Below the pieces are notes generated by a model that saw only the letters and a program-made list of their open reading frames with translations, was not told the DNA's origin and made no database searches. A stretch of DNA of 64,000 bases from Pseudooceanicola antarcticus (lineage in GTDB: Bacteria > Pseudomonadota > Alphaproteobacteria > Rhodobacterales > Rhodobacteraceae): the NCBI RefSeq assembly GCF_900215355.1, contig NZ_OBEA01000003.1, positions 1 through 64,000 of the forward strand, in the 5' to 3' direction. Shown here in pieces: positions 52,827 to 62,161 of this stretch (position 1 is its first letter; each line of letters opens with the position of its first letter). The translations under genes were made by a program, and so were the position numbers.

Positions 52827-53828
52827 ATGGCACCGGCATTGCAGGGCTTGCTGACCATCGTGATCGGCATCAGCGTATGTGTTGGCTACTTTTTCGGATC
52901 GAACCTGCTGCTGGACATGTTGTTTCCGCCGCGTGGACCGAAGGCGGGGCGTAATACCAATATCGCCAACCTGATCCGCCCGTGGCTCTTCCTCTTCCCC
53001 GCGCTCTTCGCACTTGGTCTCTACCTGATGTACCCGGTGGTCGAGACCCTGCGCCTGTCGCTGACCGACCGTATTCCCGGTGGCGGCTACCAGTGGACCG
53101 GCCTCAGCAACTACACCCAGATGTTCCAGGAGCCGAAGTTCTGGGAGGCCATGGGCAACAACCTGCTCTGGCTGCTCGTCGTGCCCGGCATGGCCACGAT
53201 CTTCGGCCTGCTGGCGGCACAGCTGACCGACCGCATCGCCTGGGGCAGCATCGCCAAGTCGATCATCTTCATGCCCATGGCGATCTCCTTCGTCGGCGCG
53301 GCGGTGATCTGGAAGCTGGTCTATGACGCCCGCCCCGAGGGGCAGGACCAGATCGGCATCCTGAACGCGCTGGTGGTCTGGTTCGGCGGCACGCCCGAGA
53401 CCTGGCTGACCCTGCCTTTCTGGAACAACTTCTTCCTGATGGTCGTGCTGATCTGGATCCAGAGCGGTTTCGCCATGGTGATCCTCTCGGCCGCGCTGCG
53501 CGGCATCCCGGAAGAGACCGTCGAGGCCGCCATCATCGACGGCGCCAACCCGATGCAGATCTTCTTCAAGATCAAGGTGCCGCAGATCCGTTCGACCATC
53601 ATGGTGGTCTGGACGACGATCACGGTGATCGTGCTGAAGATCTTCGACATCGTCTTTGCCATGACGAATGGCCAATGGGGCACGCAGGTGCTGGCAAACT
53701 ACATGTACGACAAGCTCTTCATCGCCCGTGACTGGGGTGTGGGCTCGGCCTCGGCCATCGTGATCATGGTGCTGGTGCTGCCGATCCTTGTCTGGAACGT
53801 GCGCAATGCGCGCCGGGAAATGAGCTGA
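52827..53828 (+). CDS. aglF: Alpha-glucoside ABC transporter, permease
   Basis: The 333-residue inner-membrane protein has about eight membrane segments, two of them in an N-terminal extension (about residues 5-35) before the usual six. The EAA loop is ETVEAAIIDGANPMQIFFKIKVPQI (about 231-255). It belongs to the MalF-type branch seen in agl operons. It starts after the aglE hairpin and is 11 bases before aglG. Confidence 0.93.
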   Translation: MAPALQGLLTIVIGISVCVGYFFGSNLLLDMLFPPRGPKAGRNTNIANLIRPWLFLFPALFALGLYLMYPVVETLRLSLTDRIPGGGYQWTGLSNYTQMFQEPKFWEAMGNNLLWLLVVPGMATIFGLLAAQLTDRIAWGSIAKSIIFMPMAISFVGAAVIWKLVYDARPEGQDQIGILNALVVWFGGTPETWLTLPFWNNFFLMVVLIWIQSGFAMVILSAALRGIPEETVEAAIIDGANPMQIFFKIKVPQIRSTIMVVWTTITVIVLKIFDIVFAMTNGQWGTQVLANYMYDKLFIARDWGVGSASAIVIMVLVLPILVWNVRNARREMS

Positions 53829-53839
53829 GGAACGCGGGC

Positions 53840-54997
53840 ATGAACAATATCGCCGGTAACAAACCCGCCCTGGTCTGGGCCACCCATATCTCGGTCGCCT
53901 TCCTGGTGCTGCTGTGGCTGCTGCCGACCCTGGGCCTTTTCGTCTCGTCCTTCCGGACCGCCGACCAGATCGCCTCGAGCGGCTGGTGGCGCGCGCTCTT
54001 CGCCACGGAACAGACCCTGACCCTGCGCACCGCCGCGCCCGAGACCCAGGCGCTGGAGGGTGACCTCTACGTGATCGAGGGCAATATCTTCGCCGACACC
54101 GGCGAAGAGGCCCCGACCGAGCTTACCGCCTGGGGCACCTCTTCGCGCGATGTCTCGGCCTACGAGCCCGGCGAGACCGCCGAGCTGCGCGACGGCGAAC
54201 GCCTGACCATCGAGGCCGATGGCAGCTACCGCGTGGAAAGCCCCGTCGAGATGGAGGGCTCGCGCGGTCAGCGTGTCTTCATCACCGGCCTGGTGCCGCC
54301 CCGGCTGACCTTCGAGAACTACCAGCGGGTGCTCTTCTCGGGCTCCACCACCGATGGCATGCAGAAGGCCTTCTTCAACACGCTGACCGTGACCATCCCG
54401 GCCACGGTGATCCCGATCCTGGTGGCCGCCTTCGCCGCCTATGCGCTGGCCTGGATGGACTTCAAGGGCCGCGCCCTGCTGATCGCCATGATCGTGGCGC
54501 TGCTGGTGGTGCCCCTGCAGCTGGCGCTGATCCCGCTGCTGAAGCTCCACCTCAACATCGGTATCGGCAAGGGCTACATGGGGGTCTGGCTGGCCCACAC
54601 GGGCTTTGGCCTGCCAATGGCCGTCTATCTCTTGCGCAACTACATCGCCGGGCTGCCGCGCGACATCATCGAGAACGCCCGCGTCGATGGCGCCACAGAG
54701 TTCCAGATCTTCACCCGGATCATCCTGCCGCTGTCCTTCCCGGCGCTGGCCTCCTTCGCGATCTTCCAGTTCCTCTGGACCTGGAACGACCTGCTCGTGG
54801 CCAAGGTCTTCCTGATCGACGCCTCGGGGCAGACCACCGTGATGACCGCCCAGATCGTCGAGCTCATGGGCACCCGAGGTGGCGACTGGGAGATCCTGGC
54901 AACAGCGGCCTTCGTGTCGATCGCGGTGCCGCTCTTCGTCTTCTTCTTCATGCAGAAATACCTGGTCCGCGGTCTGCTGGCCGGGTCCGTCAAATAG
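53840..54997 (+). CDS. aglG: Alpha-glucoside ABC transporter, permease with periplasmic insert
   Basis: The 385-residue inner-membrane protein is a MalG-type permease with the EAA-like loop DIIENARVDGATEFQIFTRIILPL (about 275-298). Between the first membrane segment and the rest lies an insert of roughly 100 residues (about 50-155), rich in Glu, Thr and Gly, which is characteristic of AglG and probably faces the periplasm. It is 9 bases before aglA. Confidence 0.92.
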   Translation: MNNIAGNKPALVWATHISVAFLVLLWLLPTLGLFVSSFRTADQIASSGWWRALFATEQTLTLRTAAPETQALEGDLYVIEGNIFADTGEEAPTELTAWGTSSRDVSAYEPGETAELRDGERLTIEADGSYRVESPVEMEGSRGQRVFITGLVPPRLTFENYQRVLFSGSTTDGMQKAFFNTLTVTIPATVIPILVAAFAAYALAWMDFKGRALLIAMIVALLVVPLQLALIPLLKLHLNIGIGKGYMGVWLAHTGFGLPMAVYLLRNYIAGLPRDIIENARVDGATEFQIFTRIILPLSFPALASFAIFQFLWTWNDLLVAKVFLIDASGQTTVMTAQIVELMGTRGGDWEILATAAFVSIAVPLFVFFFMQKYLVRGLLAGSVK

Positions 54998-55006
54998 GAC
55001 TTCCCC

Positions 55007-56674
55007 ATGAGTGCAATGACTTCCCCGGTCGCAGCCGCCTCGATGGAACCACAGGCAGACTGGTGGCGCGGCGGGATCATCTACCAGATCTACCCGCGCT
55101 CCTTCCAGGACAGCAACGGCGACGGTATCGGTGACCTCGCGGGCATCACCGCCCGGCTCGGCCATATCGCCTCGCTGGGGGCGGATGCGATCTGGATCTC
55201 TCCCTTCTTCACCTCGCCGATGAAGGACTTCGGCTACGACGTCAGCGACTACTGCGACGTCGATGCGATGTTCGGCACCCTGGCCGATTTCGACGCCCTG
55301 ACCGCACGGGCGCGCGAGTTGGGGCTGAAGGTGATGATCGACCTGGTGCTCAGCCATACCTCGGACCAGCACCCCTGGTTCGCCGAAAGCCGCGCCTCGC
55401 GCGACAACCCCAAGTCCGACTGGTACGTCTGGGCCGATGCCAAGCCCGATGGCACCCCGCCCAACAACTGGCTGTCGATCTTCGGCGGTTCGGGCTGGCA
55501 GTGGGACTCGCGCCGCCAGCAGTACTACCTGCACAACTTCCTGAAAGAGCAGCCGGATCTGAACTTCCACTGCGAAGAGGTGCAGGAGGCGCTGCTCAAC
55601 GTCGCCCGCTTCTGGCTGGACCGCGGCGTCAACGGCTTCCGCCTCGATACGATCAACTTCTACACCCACGACCAGGAGCTGCGCGACAATCCCGCGCTGC
55701 CCGCCGACCAGCGCACCTCGAAGACCGCGCCCTCGGTGAACCCCTACAACTGGCAGGACCATCTCTACGACAAGTCCCGGCCCGAGAACCTCGAGTTCCT
55801 GCGCAAGCTGCGTGCCGTGATGAAGCCCTATGACGCCGCCGCCGTCGGCGAGGTGGGCGACGAACAGCGCGGGCTGGAGATCCTCGGCGAATACACCGCC
55901 GGCGATGACCTGATGAACATGTGCTACGCCTTCGAGCTGCTCTCGGGGGACACGCCAACCGCCGCCTACGTCAAGGAGACCATGGACCACGTCGACCGCG
56001 TGGCCAGCGACGGCTGGGCCTGCTGGGCCTATTCCAACCACGACGTGGTGCGCCACGGCTCGCGCTGGAAGCTCGACGAGGCCGGCAAGCGGATGTTCAA
56101 CATGCTGATGGTCTGCCTGCGCGGCTCCATGTGCATCTACCAGGGCGAAGAGCTGGGCCTGGAAGAGGCCGACGTGGCCTACGAGGACCTGCAGGACCCC
56201 TACGGCATCGAGTTCTGGCCCGAGTTCAAGGGCCGCGACGGCTGCCGCACGCCGATGGTCTGGGAGGCCCACAACCCCCATGCGGGCTTCGGCACCGACA
56301 CCCATGCGCGCCCCTGGCTGCCGGTCTCCGGGGCCCAGGCCTCGATGGCTGTGGACCTGCAGGAGAACGTGCCGTCCTCGATGCTGAACCACTACCGCCG
56401 GGCGCTGGCCCTGCGGACCAGCTACCCGATGCTGCGCACGGCCGAGCAGAGCCCGCTGGAGGCCGAGGGCCCGTTGCTGTCCTTCACGCGGCAGGGCGCG
56501 GGCGAGGAGTTGCTCTGCATCTTCAATCTCGGCGCGGCCGAGGCCAGCAAGACATTGCCTGCGGGCAACTGGATCAATATCGCGGAAGGTCTGCAGGGCG
56601 CCGTCGCCCCGGCAGAGGGCCGCGTCGACCTGCCCGGCTGGGGCTATGCCGTGCTGCGCAAGGGAGCGGAATGA
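55007..56674 (+). CDS. aglA: Alpha-glucosidase, glycoside hydrolase family 13
   Basis: The 555-residue cytosolic enzyme cuts alpha-glucosides brought in by AglEFGK. The GH13 catalytic set is visible: Asp214 in GFRLDTINFY (nucleophile), Glu282 in AVGEVGDE (acid/base) and Asp346 in YSNHDVVRH (stabiliser). IIYQIYPRSFQDSNGDGIGDL at the start is typical of the oligo-1,6-glucosidase/alpha-glucosidase group. The ATG lies 9 bases past aglG and aglK starts one base after its stop codon, so the operon is very tight. Confidence 0.94.
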   Translation: MSAMTSPVAAASMEPQADWWRGGIIYQIYPRSFQDSNGDGIGDLAGITARLGHIASLGADAIWISPFFTSPMKDFGYDVSDYCDVDAMFGTLADFDALTARARELGLKVMIDLVLSHTSDQHPWFAESRASRDNPKSDWYVWADAKPDGTPPNNWLSIFGGSGWQWDSRRQQYYLHNFLKEQPDLNFHCEEVQEALLNVARFWLDRGVNGFRLDTINFYTHDQELRDNPALPADQRTSKTAPSVNPYNWQDHLYDKSRPENLEFLRKLRAVMKPYDAAAVGEVGDEQRGLEILGEYTAGDDLMNMCYAFELLSGDTPTAAYVKETMDHVDRVASDGWACWAYSNHDVVRHGSRWKLDEAGKRMFNMLMVCLRGSMCIYQGEELGLEEADVAYEDLQDPYGIEFWPEFKGRDGCRTPMVWEAHNPHAGFGTDTHARPWLPVSGAQASMAVDLQENVPSSMLNHYRRALALRTSYPMLRTAEQSPLEAEGPLLSFTRQGAGEELLCIFNLGAAEASKTLPAGNWINIAEGLQGAVAPAEGRVDLPGWGYAVLRKGAE

Positions 56675-56675
56675 T

Positions 56676-57764
56676 ATGGGAAATGTAGTACTCAAGGACG
56701 TCAGCAAGACCTATGGCGGGACGGTCAATGTCCTCAATGACATTGACCTCCAGATCACCGCGGGCGAGCTCATCGTCTTCGTCGGCCCCTCGGGCTGCGG
56801 CAAGTCCACGCTGCTCAGGATGATCGCCGGCTTGGAGAAGATCACGGGCGGCACGCTCGAGATCGACGGCCAGCGGATGAACGACGTGCCGCCGGCACAG
56901 CGCGGCATCGCCATGGTCTTCCAGAGCTACGCGCTCTATCCGCATATGACCGTGCGCGACAACATGGCCTTCGCGCTGAAGCTGGCGAAGAAGTCCAAGG
57001 AAGAGATCAACGAGGCCGTCGAGGAAGCCGCGCGCAAGCTGCAGCTCACCGATTACCTCGACCGCCTGCCCAAGGCGCTCTCGGGCGGTCAGCGCCAGCG
57101 TGTGGCCATCGGCCGCTCGATCGTGCGCGACCCGAAGATCTACCTCTTCGACGAGCCGCTCTCGAACCTCGACGCCGCGCTGCGCGTCGCCACCCGGATC
57201 GAGATCGCGCGCCTGAAAGAGGAAATGCCCGACCGCACAATGATTTACGTCACCCATGACCAGGTCGAGGCGATGACGCTGGCGGATCGCATCGTGGTGC
57301 TGGCCAACAAGGGCATCGCCCAGGTCGGCAGCCCGCTGGAGCTCTACGAGCGGCCCCAGAACGAGATGGTGGCGACCTTCATCGGCTCTCCGGCGATGAA
57401 CCTGCTGCCGGGCAAGATCACCGGCACCGGCGCCCAGACCGAGATCTCCCTGGATGATGGCGGCAAGGCCGTGTCCCATGTGCAGACCGAGGCCTCGGAC
57501 ATGGGCAAGACGGTCAATATCGGGGTGCGTCCCGAGCACCTGGAAGCCACCGATGGTGAAGGGCTCTTCACCGGCCGCGTCGACATCACCGAGGCCCTGG
57601 GCGAGGTCACGTTGCTCTACTTCGAGACCGTCGGCACCGACCCTGCGCTGATCGCCAAGCTGCCGGGGGTCCACAAGGACCGTCGCGGCCAGAAGGTCAC
57701 CATGACCGCCGCGCCCGAGCATGTGCATGTCTTCCACGAAGGCCAGTCGCTGCTCTACCGCTGA
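56676..57764 (+). CDS. aglK: Alpha-glucoside ABC transporter, ATP-binding protein
   Basis: The 362-residue ATPase powers AglEFG. Walker A is GPSGCGKST (about residues 36-44), the signature [14 protein letters not shown], Walker [13 protein letters not shown] and the switch His is in YVTHDQVEAMTLAD. The C-terminal part (about 240-362) is a TOBE/MalK-like regulatory domain. ATG 56676 follows GGAG and lies one base past the aglA stop codon. A strong terminator follows. Confidence 0.94.
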   Translation: MGNVVLKDVSKTYGGTVNVLNDIDLQITAGELIVFVGPSGCGKSTLLRMIAGLEKITGGTLEIDGQRMNDVPPAQRGIAMVFQSYALYPHMTVRDNMAFALKLAKKSKEEINEAVEEAARKLQLTDYLDRLPKALSGGQRQRVAIGRSIVRDPKIYLFDEPLSNLDAALRVATRIEIARLKEEMPDRTMIYVTHDQVEAMTLADRIVVLANKGIAQVGSPLELYERPQNEMVATFIGSPAMNLLPGKITGTGAQTEISLDDGGKAVSHVQTEASDMGKTVNIGVRPEHLEATDGEGLFTGRVDITEALGEVTLLYFETVGTDPALIAKLPGVHKDRRGQKVTMTAAPEHVHVFHEGQSLLYR

Positions 57765-57786
57765 GCGCGCGCCCTTCGGACAAAAT

Positions 57787-57817
57787 GAAAGCCCCGCCCC
57801 TTCGGCGGGGCTTTTTC
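57787..57817 (+). terminator. Terminator after aglK
   Basis: AAAGCCCCGCC and GGCGGGGCTTT pair around CCTTC and end in a T-run. This is a textbook Rho-independent terminator for the agl operon. Confidence 0.9.
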
Positions 57818-57934
57818 ATGTCTTGCCAAAACCTGTCACGACCGCTCGCCGCGCACCGACGTCCACCCCAGCACCGGGTCCGGCCAGGGCAGCCGAATCT
57901 ACATGTTAACAGGGCTTTGGACCCCGAAATCCAA

Positions 57935-57977
57935 CGTCGGTACGATGTCGGTATCACGTCGGTATTGCGTCGGTGTC
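57935..57977. repeat. Four phased 11-bp direct repeats
   Basis: GTCGGTA begins at 57936, 57947 and 57958, and GTCGGTG at 57969, exactly 11 bases apart each time. Each is preceded by C or T. The spacing equals about one helical turn, so a protein could bind all four on one face. No gene starts here; the repeats lie between the aglK terminator and the nested inverted-repeat element. Confidence 0.75.
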
Positions 57978-58038
57978 TCGCCCCGTGCCGCACCGTGGTT
58001 AACGCGGCGCACGTTGATTTCGCCCCTGCGGGGCCGAA

Positions 58039-58236
58039 GCCTCCGGCGGGAGTATTTTCAGCCTGGTGATGCAACGGGACAGTGCCCGGAAAGGCGCCGG
58101 ACTTTTGCCATGGAGAGCGTGCACGCCCTCGGCGGCAAAACGAGGGTGCCTTTCCGGCTCAGCCTGGCTCATCACCAGGCTGAAAATACTCCGGGGGAAT
58201 CCGCGCAGCGGATGGGGGCGGAGCCCCCCGCCCCCC
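58039..58236. repeat. Nested inverted-repeat element, copy A
   Basis: The outer arms GAGTATTTTCAGCCTGGTGAT (58050-58070; 21 bp, shown here by its ends GAGTATTTTC and CCTGGTGAT) and their exact reverse complement at 58171-58191 enclose two further inverted pairs, CCGGAAAGGC with GCCTTTCCGG and TTTTGCC with GGCAAAA, and a central palindrome GCGTGCACGC at 58117-58126. The element lies between the convergent genes aglK and icd. A second copy is at about 63621-63815, with the core turned round. Confidence 0.85.
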
Positions 58237-58280
58237 TCTACGTGTCGCCGTCAGGTGACGGAGGGAGGCTTTCGGCAAGG

Positions 58281-58316
58281 AAAAACCCCCGCCGGAGGGG
58301 CGCTCCGGCGGGGGCA
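58281..58316 (-). terminator. Terminator after icd
   Basis: On the minus strand CCCCCGCCGGAGC and its partner pair almost perfectly and end in TTTTT. It lies about 22 bases past the icd stop codon. Confidence 0.9.
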
Positions 58317-58338
58317 TGATCTGCAAGCGTCAGGCGCT

Positions 58339-60543
58339 TCAGCCGATGATGGCGTTCAGCGTGGCCGAGGGGCGCATCACCGCGGCGGTCTTGCCCGCAT
58401 CGCCGTGGTAATAGCCACCGAGGTCGGCAGGCGCGCCCTGTGCGGCGGCCAGCTCTCCGGTGATCTCGGCTTCCTTCTCGGCCAGCTGGGCCGCGATGGG
58501 CGCGAAGTGACCGGCCAGCTCGGCGTCCTCGGACTGCGCGGCCAGGGCCTCGGCCCAGTAGCGCGCGAACCAGTAGTGGCTGTCGCGGTTGTCGGGCTCA
58601 CCCACCTTGCGCGAGGGGCTGCGGTTGTCGTCCAGGATGCCCTGGGTTGCCGCCTCGACCGCGTCGCCCAGCACCTTGGCCTTGGCATTGCCCTTGGCGG
58701 AGGCCAGGAACTTGAAGCTCTCGCCCAGTGCGCAGAACTCGCCCAGGCTGTCCCAGCGCAGGTGGTTCTCTTCCTGCAGCTGCTGGACGTGCTTGGGGGC
58801 CGAGCCGCCGGCGCCGGTCTCGAAGAGGCCGCCGCCCTGCATCAGCTTCACGATCGACAGCATCTTGGCCGAGGTGGCCAGCTCGAGGATCGGGAAGAGG
58901 TCGGTCAGGTAGTCGCGCAGCACGTTGCCGGTGATGGCGATGGTGTTCTCGCCCTTGGTGATCGTCTCGAGCGAGGCCGTGGTGGCCTCGGCGGGGGACA
59001 TGATCTCGAACTTGTCGGCGACGCCCTGGGCTTCCAGGATCGGCTTCACATAGGCGATCAGCTCTGCGTCATGGGCGCGCTCGGCGTCCAGCCAGAAGAT
59101 CGAGCGGTAGCCGGTGATCTTCTGACGTTCGATGGCCAGCGCCACCCAGTCCTCGATCGGCGCCTTGCGCACGGAGGCCGAGCGCCAGATGTCGTTCTTC
59201 TCGACCTTGTGCTCGTGGATGACGGTGCCGTCTTCCAGGATCATCTTCACCACGCCATCCTCGGGGATCTCGAAGGTGGTGGGGTGAGAGCCGTATTCCT
59301 CGGCCTTCTGCGCCATCAGGCCCAGGTTCTGCACGGTGCCGGCGGTGGCCGGGTTCAGCTTGCCGTTGGCCTTGAAGAACTTGATCGCCTCGTCATAGAC
59401 CGGCGCGTAGGAGTTGTCGGGGATCACGCAGTTGGTGTCGTGTTCCTTGTTGTCCGGACCCCAGCCCTTGCCGCCGGCGCGGATCAGCGCGGGCATCGAG
59501 GCGTCGATGATGACGTCCGAGGGGACATGCAGGTTGGTGATGCCCTTGTCGGAGTTCACCATGTACATGTCGGGACGGGTGGCGCGCACCTCTTCGATGG
59601 CGGCGAGGATCTCGGGCTCGTCCTTGACGCGCTCCAGCAGGGCGCCGAGGCCACCGTTGGGGTTCACGCCCAGATCGGCCATCTTGTCACCGTACTTGTC
59701 GAAGACCGGCGCCAGCCAGGCCTTCACGGCATGGCCGAAGATGATCGGGTCCGAGACCTTCATCATGGTGGCTTTCATGTGCAGCGAGAAGAGCGTGCCG
59801 GCCTTCTTGGTCTCTTCGATCTGCTCGGCCAGGAAGGCGTCCAGCGCCTTGGCCGACATGAAGGTCGCGTCGACCACGGTGCCGGCGGGGTAGGAGACGG
59901 CCTCTTTCAGCACGGTCTCGCCCGAGGCGCCTTCCAGCACGATCTTCGCGGTGGCGGCCTCTTTCAGCGTCACGGACTTCTCGTTCGAGAAGAAGTCGCC
60001 GCCGGACATCGCGGAGACGGTGGTCTTGCTGTCGGCCACCCAGTCCCCCATGCGGTGCGGGTTCTTCTGGGCGTAGTTCTTCACGGCGGCGGCGGCGCGG
60101 CGGTCCGAGTTGCCTTCGCGCAGCACCGGGTTCACGGCCGAGCCCTTGATGCTGTCGTACTTGGCGCGCACGGCCTTCTCTTCATCGGTCGAGGGCGCAT
60201 AGGGGTAGTCGGGCAGGGCGTAGCCCTGGGACTGCAGCTCCTTGACGGCGGCGACCAGCTGCGGCTCGGAGGCCGAGATGTTCGGCAGCTTGATGACATT
60301 GGCCTCGGGCGTCTTCACCAGCTCGCCCAGGGCGGCCAGGTCGTCTTCCTGGCGCTGCTCTTCAGAGAGATACTCGGGGAAGGTGGCGATGATGCGGCCC
60401 GCCAGCGAGATGTCGCGGGTGCCAAACGTCACGCCGGCCGGAGCGGCAAAGGCCTGGATGATCGGCAGCAGCGAAGCCGAGGCCAGCTCGGGCGCTTCGT
60501 CTACCTTGGTATACACAATATCGGGCGTCTGTTTGTCTGCCAA
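58339..60543 (-). CDS. icd: Isocitrate dehydrogenase, NADP-dependent, monomeric type
   Basis: The 734-residue enzyme converts isocitrate to 2-oxoglutarate and CO2 with NADP in the citric-acid cycle. Its size and sequence are those of the monomeric IDH-II class, not the usual 45-kDa dimeric form: [13 protein letters not shown] near residue 84-96, [39 protein letters not shown] and [23 protein letters not shown] precedes the start. It stands alone on the minus strand, with a terminator behind and an AraC gene upstream. Confidence 0.97.
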   Translation of the reverse strand: MADKQTPDIVYTKVDEAPELASASLLPIIQAFAAPAGVTFGTRDISLAGRIIATFPEYLSEEQRQEDDLAALGELVKTPEANVIKLPNISASEPQLVAAVKELQSQGYALPDYPYAPSTDEEKAVRAKYDSIKGSAVNPVLREGNSDRRAAAAVKNYAQKNPHRMGDWVADSKTTVSAMSGGDFFSNEKSVTLKEAATAKIVLEGASGETVLKEAVSYPAGTVVDATFMSAKALDAFLAEQIEETKKAGTLFSLHMKATMMKVSDPIIFGHAVKAWLAPVFDKYGDKMADLGVNPNGGLGALLERVKDEPEILAAIEEVRATRPDMYMVNSDKGITNLHVPSDVIIDASMPALIRAGGKGWGPDNKEHDTNCVIPDNSYAPVYDEAIKFFKANGKLNPATAGTVQNLGLMAQKAEEYGSHPTTFEIPEDGVVKMILEDGTVIHEHKVEKNDIWRSASVRKAPIEDWVALAIERQKITGYRSIFWLDAERAHDAELIAYVKPILEAQGVADKFEIMSPAEATTASLETITKGENTIAITGNVLRDYLTDLFPILELATSAKMLSIVKLMQGGGLFETGAGGSAPKHVQQLQEENHLRWDSLGEFCALGESFKFLASAKGNAKAKVLGDAVEAATQGILDDNRSPSRKVGEPDNRDSHYWFARYWAEALAAQSEDAELAGHFAPIAAQLAEKEAEITGELAAAQGAPADLGGYYHGDAGKTAAVMRPSATLNAIIG

Positions 60544-60832
60544 TTTTCTTCTCCCTTTCGCGATCTTCGGAAGGTCCGGGCCAATGGGCGCGGCGTCGGT
60601 TGGGCGGCGGTCGCTCCGGCGGGGCCGGGGACAGGCGGAGCCCCGTCAGGGGGCGTCGGGGAAATCCCTAAGCGGACAGGGCCGCGATGGCAAGTTTGCT
60701 GAATGTCGCGGGGGGAATTGGCGGGCCGCTGATCCCGCGCCTCCCGGAAATCGCGCGGATGCGCCGCCGTGGTAGCCAGGGGCCGGCCCGGCAGCGGGAA
60801 AGCCCGCCCTGGGGCAGACCCAGAGGGTCCTG

Positions 60833-61744
60833 TCAGGGCCAGGCGGCGAAGCTCGTGGTGTCCTCGCGCTGGCGGGCGCGGGCGGCGCGGCGGAAGCGGC
60901 CGGGGCTCAGCTTCTCGTGGCGGGCGAAGAAACGGTTGAAATAGGCCGGGTCCTGGAAGCCCAGGCGAAAGGCGATCTCGGCCACCTGCAGCGGCGTATT
61001 GACCAGCAGGTCGCGGGCATCGGCCAGGATCTCCCGGTGCAGGTAGCCCTGGGGCGAAAGCCCGGTGGCCTGGCGCACCACCGCCCCCAGCCGGTCGCGC
61101 GATATGCCCAGGGCGCCTGCGTAATCGCCCACCGACCAATGCTCGCGCCCGTGCCGGGCCACCAGCAGCACGAAACGGTCGAGCTGCGAGCGCGGCGCCA
61201 GCGCGCCGCTGTGCCCGCCCACCTCGGCGGCGCGCCAGAGCCGCACCAGCAGCACCGAGACCAGGTTCTCGACGATCACCTCGGTGCCGCCGCGGGCGGC
61301 GCGGCTCTCTTCGTCGATGACCTCGAGGTGACGCAACATGTCGTCCCGCACCTCCGGGTCGAGGGGCAGCAGCCGCAGCTGGCTCAGCAATCCGCGCAGC
61401 CGGGTGTTCATCGCCCCCGTCGGCAGCGCCCGCGCCAGCGCCACGGGACCCAGCCGCAGCAGCGCCCCCCGTGCCCCGGCCGAAAGCCGGATGCGCCGCA
61501 CCGCCCCCGGTGGCAGCCAGGCCAGCCGGGGCGCATCGGCCGAGAGCGCCTCGTCCTCCGGCCCGTCCCTGCGCTGGCCCGCCGCCGCGGGGCTCTCGAG
61601 CGCGACCCGGCCCGCGGCGAGCACCAGCAGGCAGGCGGCCTCGGGCTCCAGCTGCAACTCGGTCGGATGCAGCGAAGAGCGCAGCAGGCGCGCTTCAAAG
61701 AGCCTGTTGGCGCGAGAGGGGAGAGGCGGCTGGGGGCGGGGCAT
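60833..61744 (-). CDS. AraC-family transcriptional regulator
   Basis: The 303-residue protein has an N-terminal cupin-like sensing part (about 1-150) and a C-terminal AraC DNA-binding domain (about 205-300) with two helix-turn-helix units: WSVGDYAGALGISRDRLGAVVRQATGLSPQGYLH and VAEIAFRLGFQDPAYFNRFFARHEKLSPGRFRR. ATG 61744 is preceded by GAGACC; an in-frame TTG at 61783 is unlikely. It is divergent from the aldehyde dehydrogenase gene, which it probably activates. A perfect inverted repeat lies 39 bases upstream of its start. Confidence 0.85.
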   Translation of the reverse strand: MPRPQPPLPSRANRLFEARLLRSSLHPTELQLEPEAACLLVLAAGRVALESPAAAGQRRDGPEDEALSADAPRLAWLPPGAVRRIRLSAGARGALLRLGPVALARALPTGAMNTRLRGLLSQLRLLPLDPEVRDDMLRHLEVIDEESRAARGGTEVIVENLVSVLLVRLWRAAEVGGHSGALAPRSQLDRFVLLVARHGREHWSVGDYAGALGISRDRLGAVVRQATGLSPQGYLHREILADARDLLVNTPLQVAEIAFRLGFQDPAYFNRFFARHEKLSPGRFRRAARARQREDTTSFAAWP

Positions 61745-61783
61745 CTGGTCTCTGTTCGGCAGGCGTGAGCGGCAAAAGTGCAA

Positions 61784-61798
61784 TAATGACCCTCATTA
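61784..61798. promoter_or_regulatory. Inverted repeat in the AraC / aldehyde dehydrogenase gap
   Basis: TAATGA-CCC-TCATTA is a perfect inverted repeat in an otherwise GC-rich gap, 39 bases before the regulator start. It could be the regulator's binding site or part of its promoter. Confidence 0.45.
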
Positions 61799-61896
61799 CT
61801 GCATTTCAAGCGGGCCGCCCACTGCTAGGTTCTACCCTCAGCCCCGGCCGGCAGGGAGGAACTCGTCGGTCGTGGGAGGAACCTGGGAGGATCTTC

Positions 61897-61977
61897 ATGC
61901 GACATGCCCCGCGCAGGGCCCCGTCCTGCTGCGCCAGAGACATGGCCCGAGACACGGCCCAAGACATGGCCGGTTGA
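61897..61977 (+). CDS. Possible leader peptide with in-frame repeats
   Basis: An ATG with GGGAGGATCTTC in front opens a 26-codon frame that ends at TGA 61975-61977, 184 bases before the aldehyde dehydrogenase start. The 12-bp repeats below fall in frame and give ARDM-ARDT-AQDM-AG. The peptide contains two adjacent Cys. It may be a regulatory leader or a chance frame. Confidence 0.3.
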   Translation: MRHAPRRAPSCCARDMARDTAQDMAG

Positions 61978-61995
61978 TAGGGCCGGTTGATAGGG
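61937..61995. repeat. Two adjoining tandem repeats in the aldehyde dehydrogenase leader
   Basis: Three 12-bp units (GAGACATGGCCC, GAGACACGGCCC, AAGACATGGCCG) at 61937-61972 run into two identical 13-bp units (CCGGTTGATAGGG) at 61970-61995. They lie in the 5' leader region of the aldehyde dehydrogenase gene. Number changes by slippage would be easy here. Confidence 0.8.
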
Positions 61996-62161
61996 CCCGT
62001 TGCCCGCATGCGGGCCGCAGGGCCCCGGCGGCTGGTCGTTGACCGGCAGGCGGCGCAGGCCTCGACCGCGCGCCGCCGTGGCAAGGGCAGAGACCCCTCC
62101 CGACAAGATGCCTTCCCGGCGGCGCGATCGCCGGGATGAACAGGAAAGGAGACCCTGAAAC

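Noticed and set aside
53699-56707. A 1,002-codon open frame on the minus strand opposite aglF, aglG and aglA
   Set aside because: It is His-, Arg- and Gly-rich with no motifs, the mark of a reverse-strand shadow. The plus-strand genes carry full catalytic and transporter signatures.
57935-57977. Phased repeats considered as a CRISPR array
   Set aside because: The units are 11 bp with only a few variable bases between them, far too short for repeat-spacer structure, and no cas genes are present.
58066-60702. An 878-codon plus-strand frame opposite icd, starting inside repeat copy A
   Set aside because: It is compositionally a shadow, and its start lies within the inverted-repeat element. The icd gene explains the region.
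61745-61783. TTG start at 61783 that would lengthen the AraC regulator by 13 residues
   Set aside because: There is no ribosome site before it, and the extra residues look unlike the rest. ATG 61744 is preceded by GAGACC.
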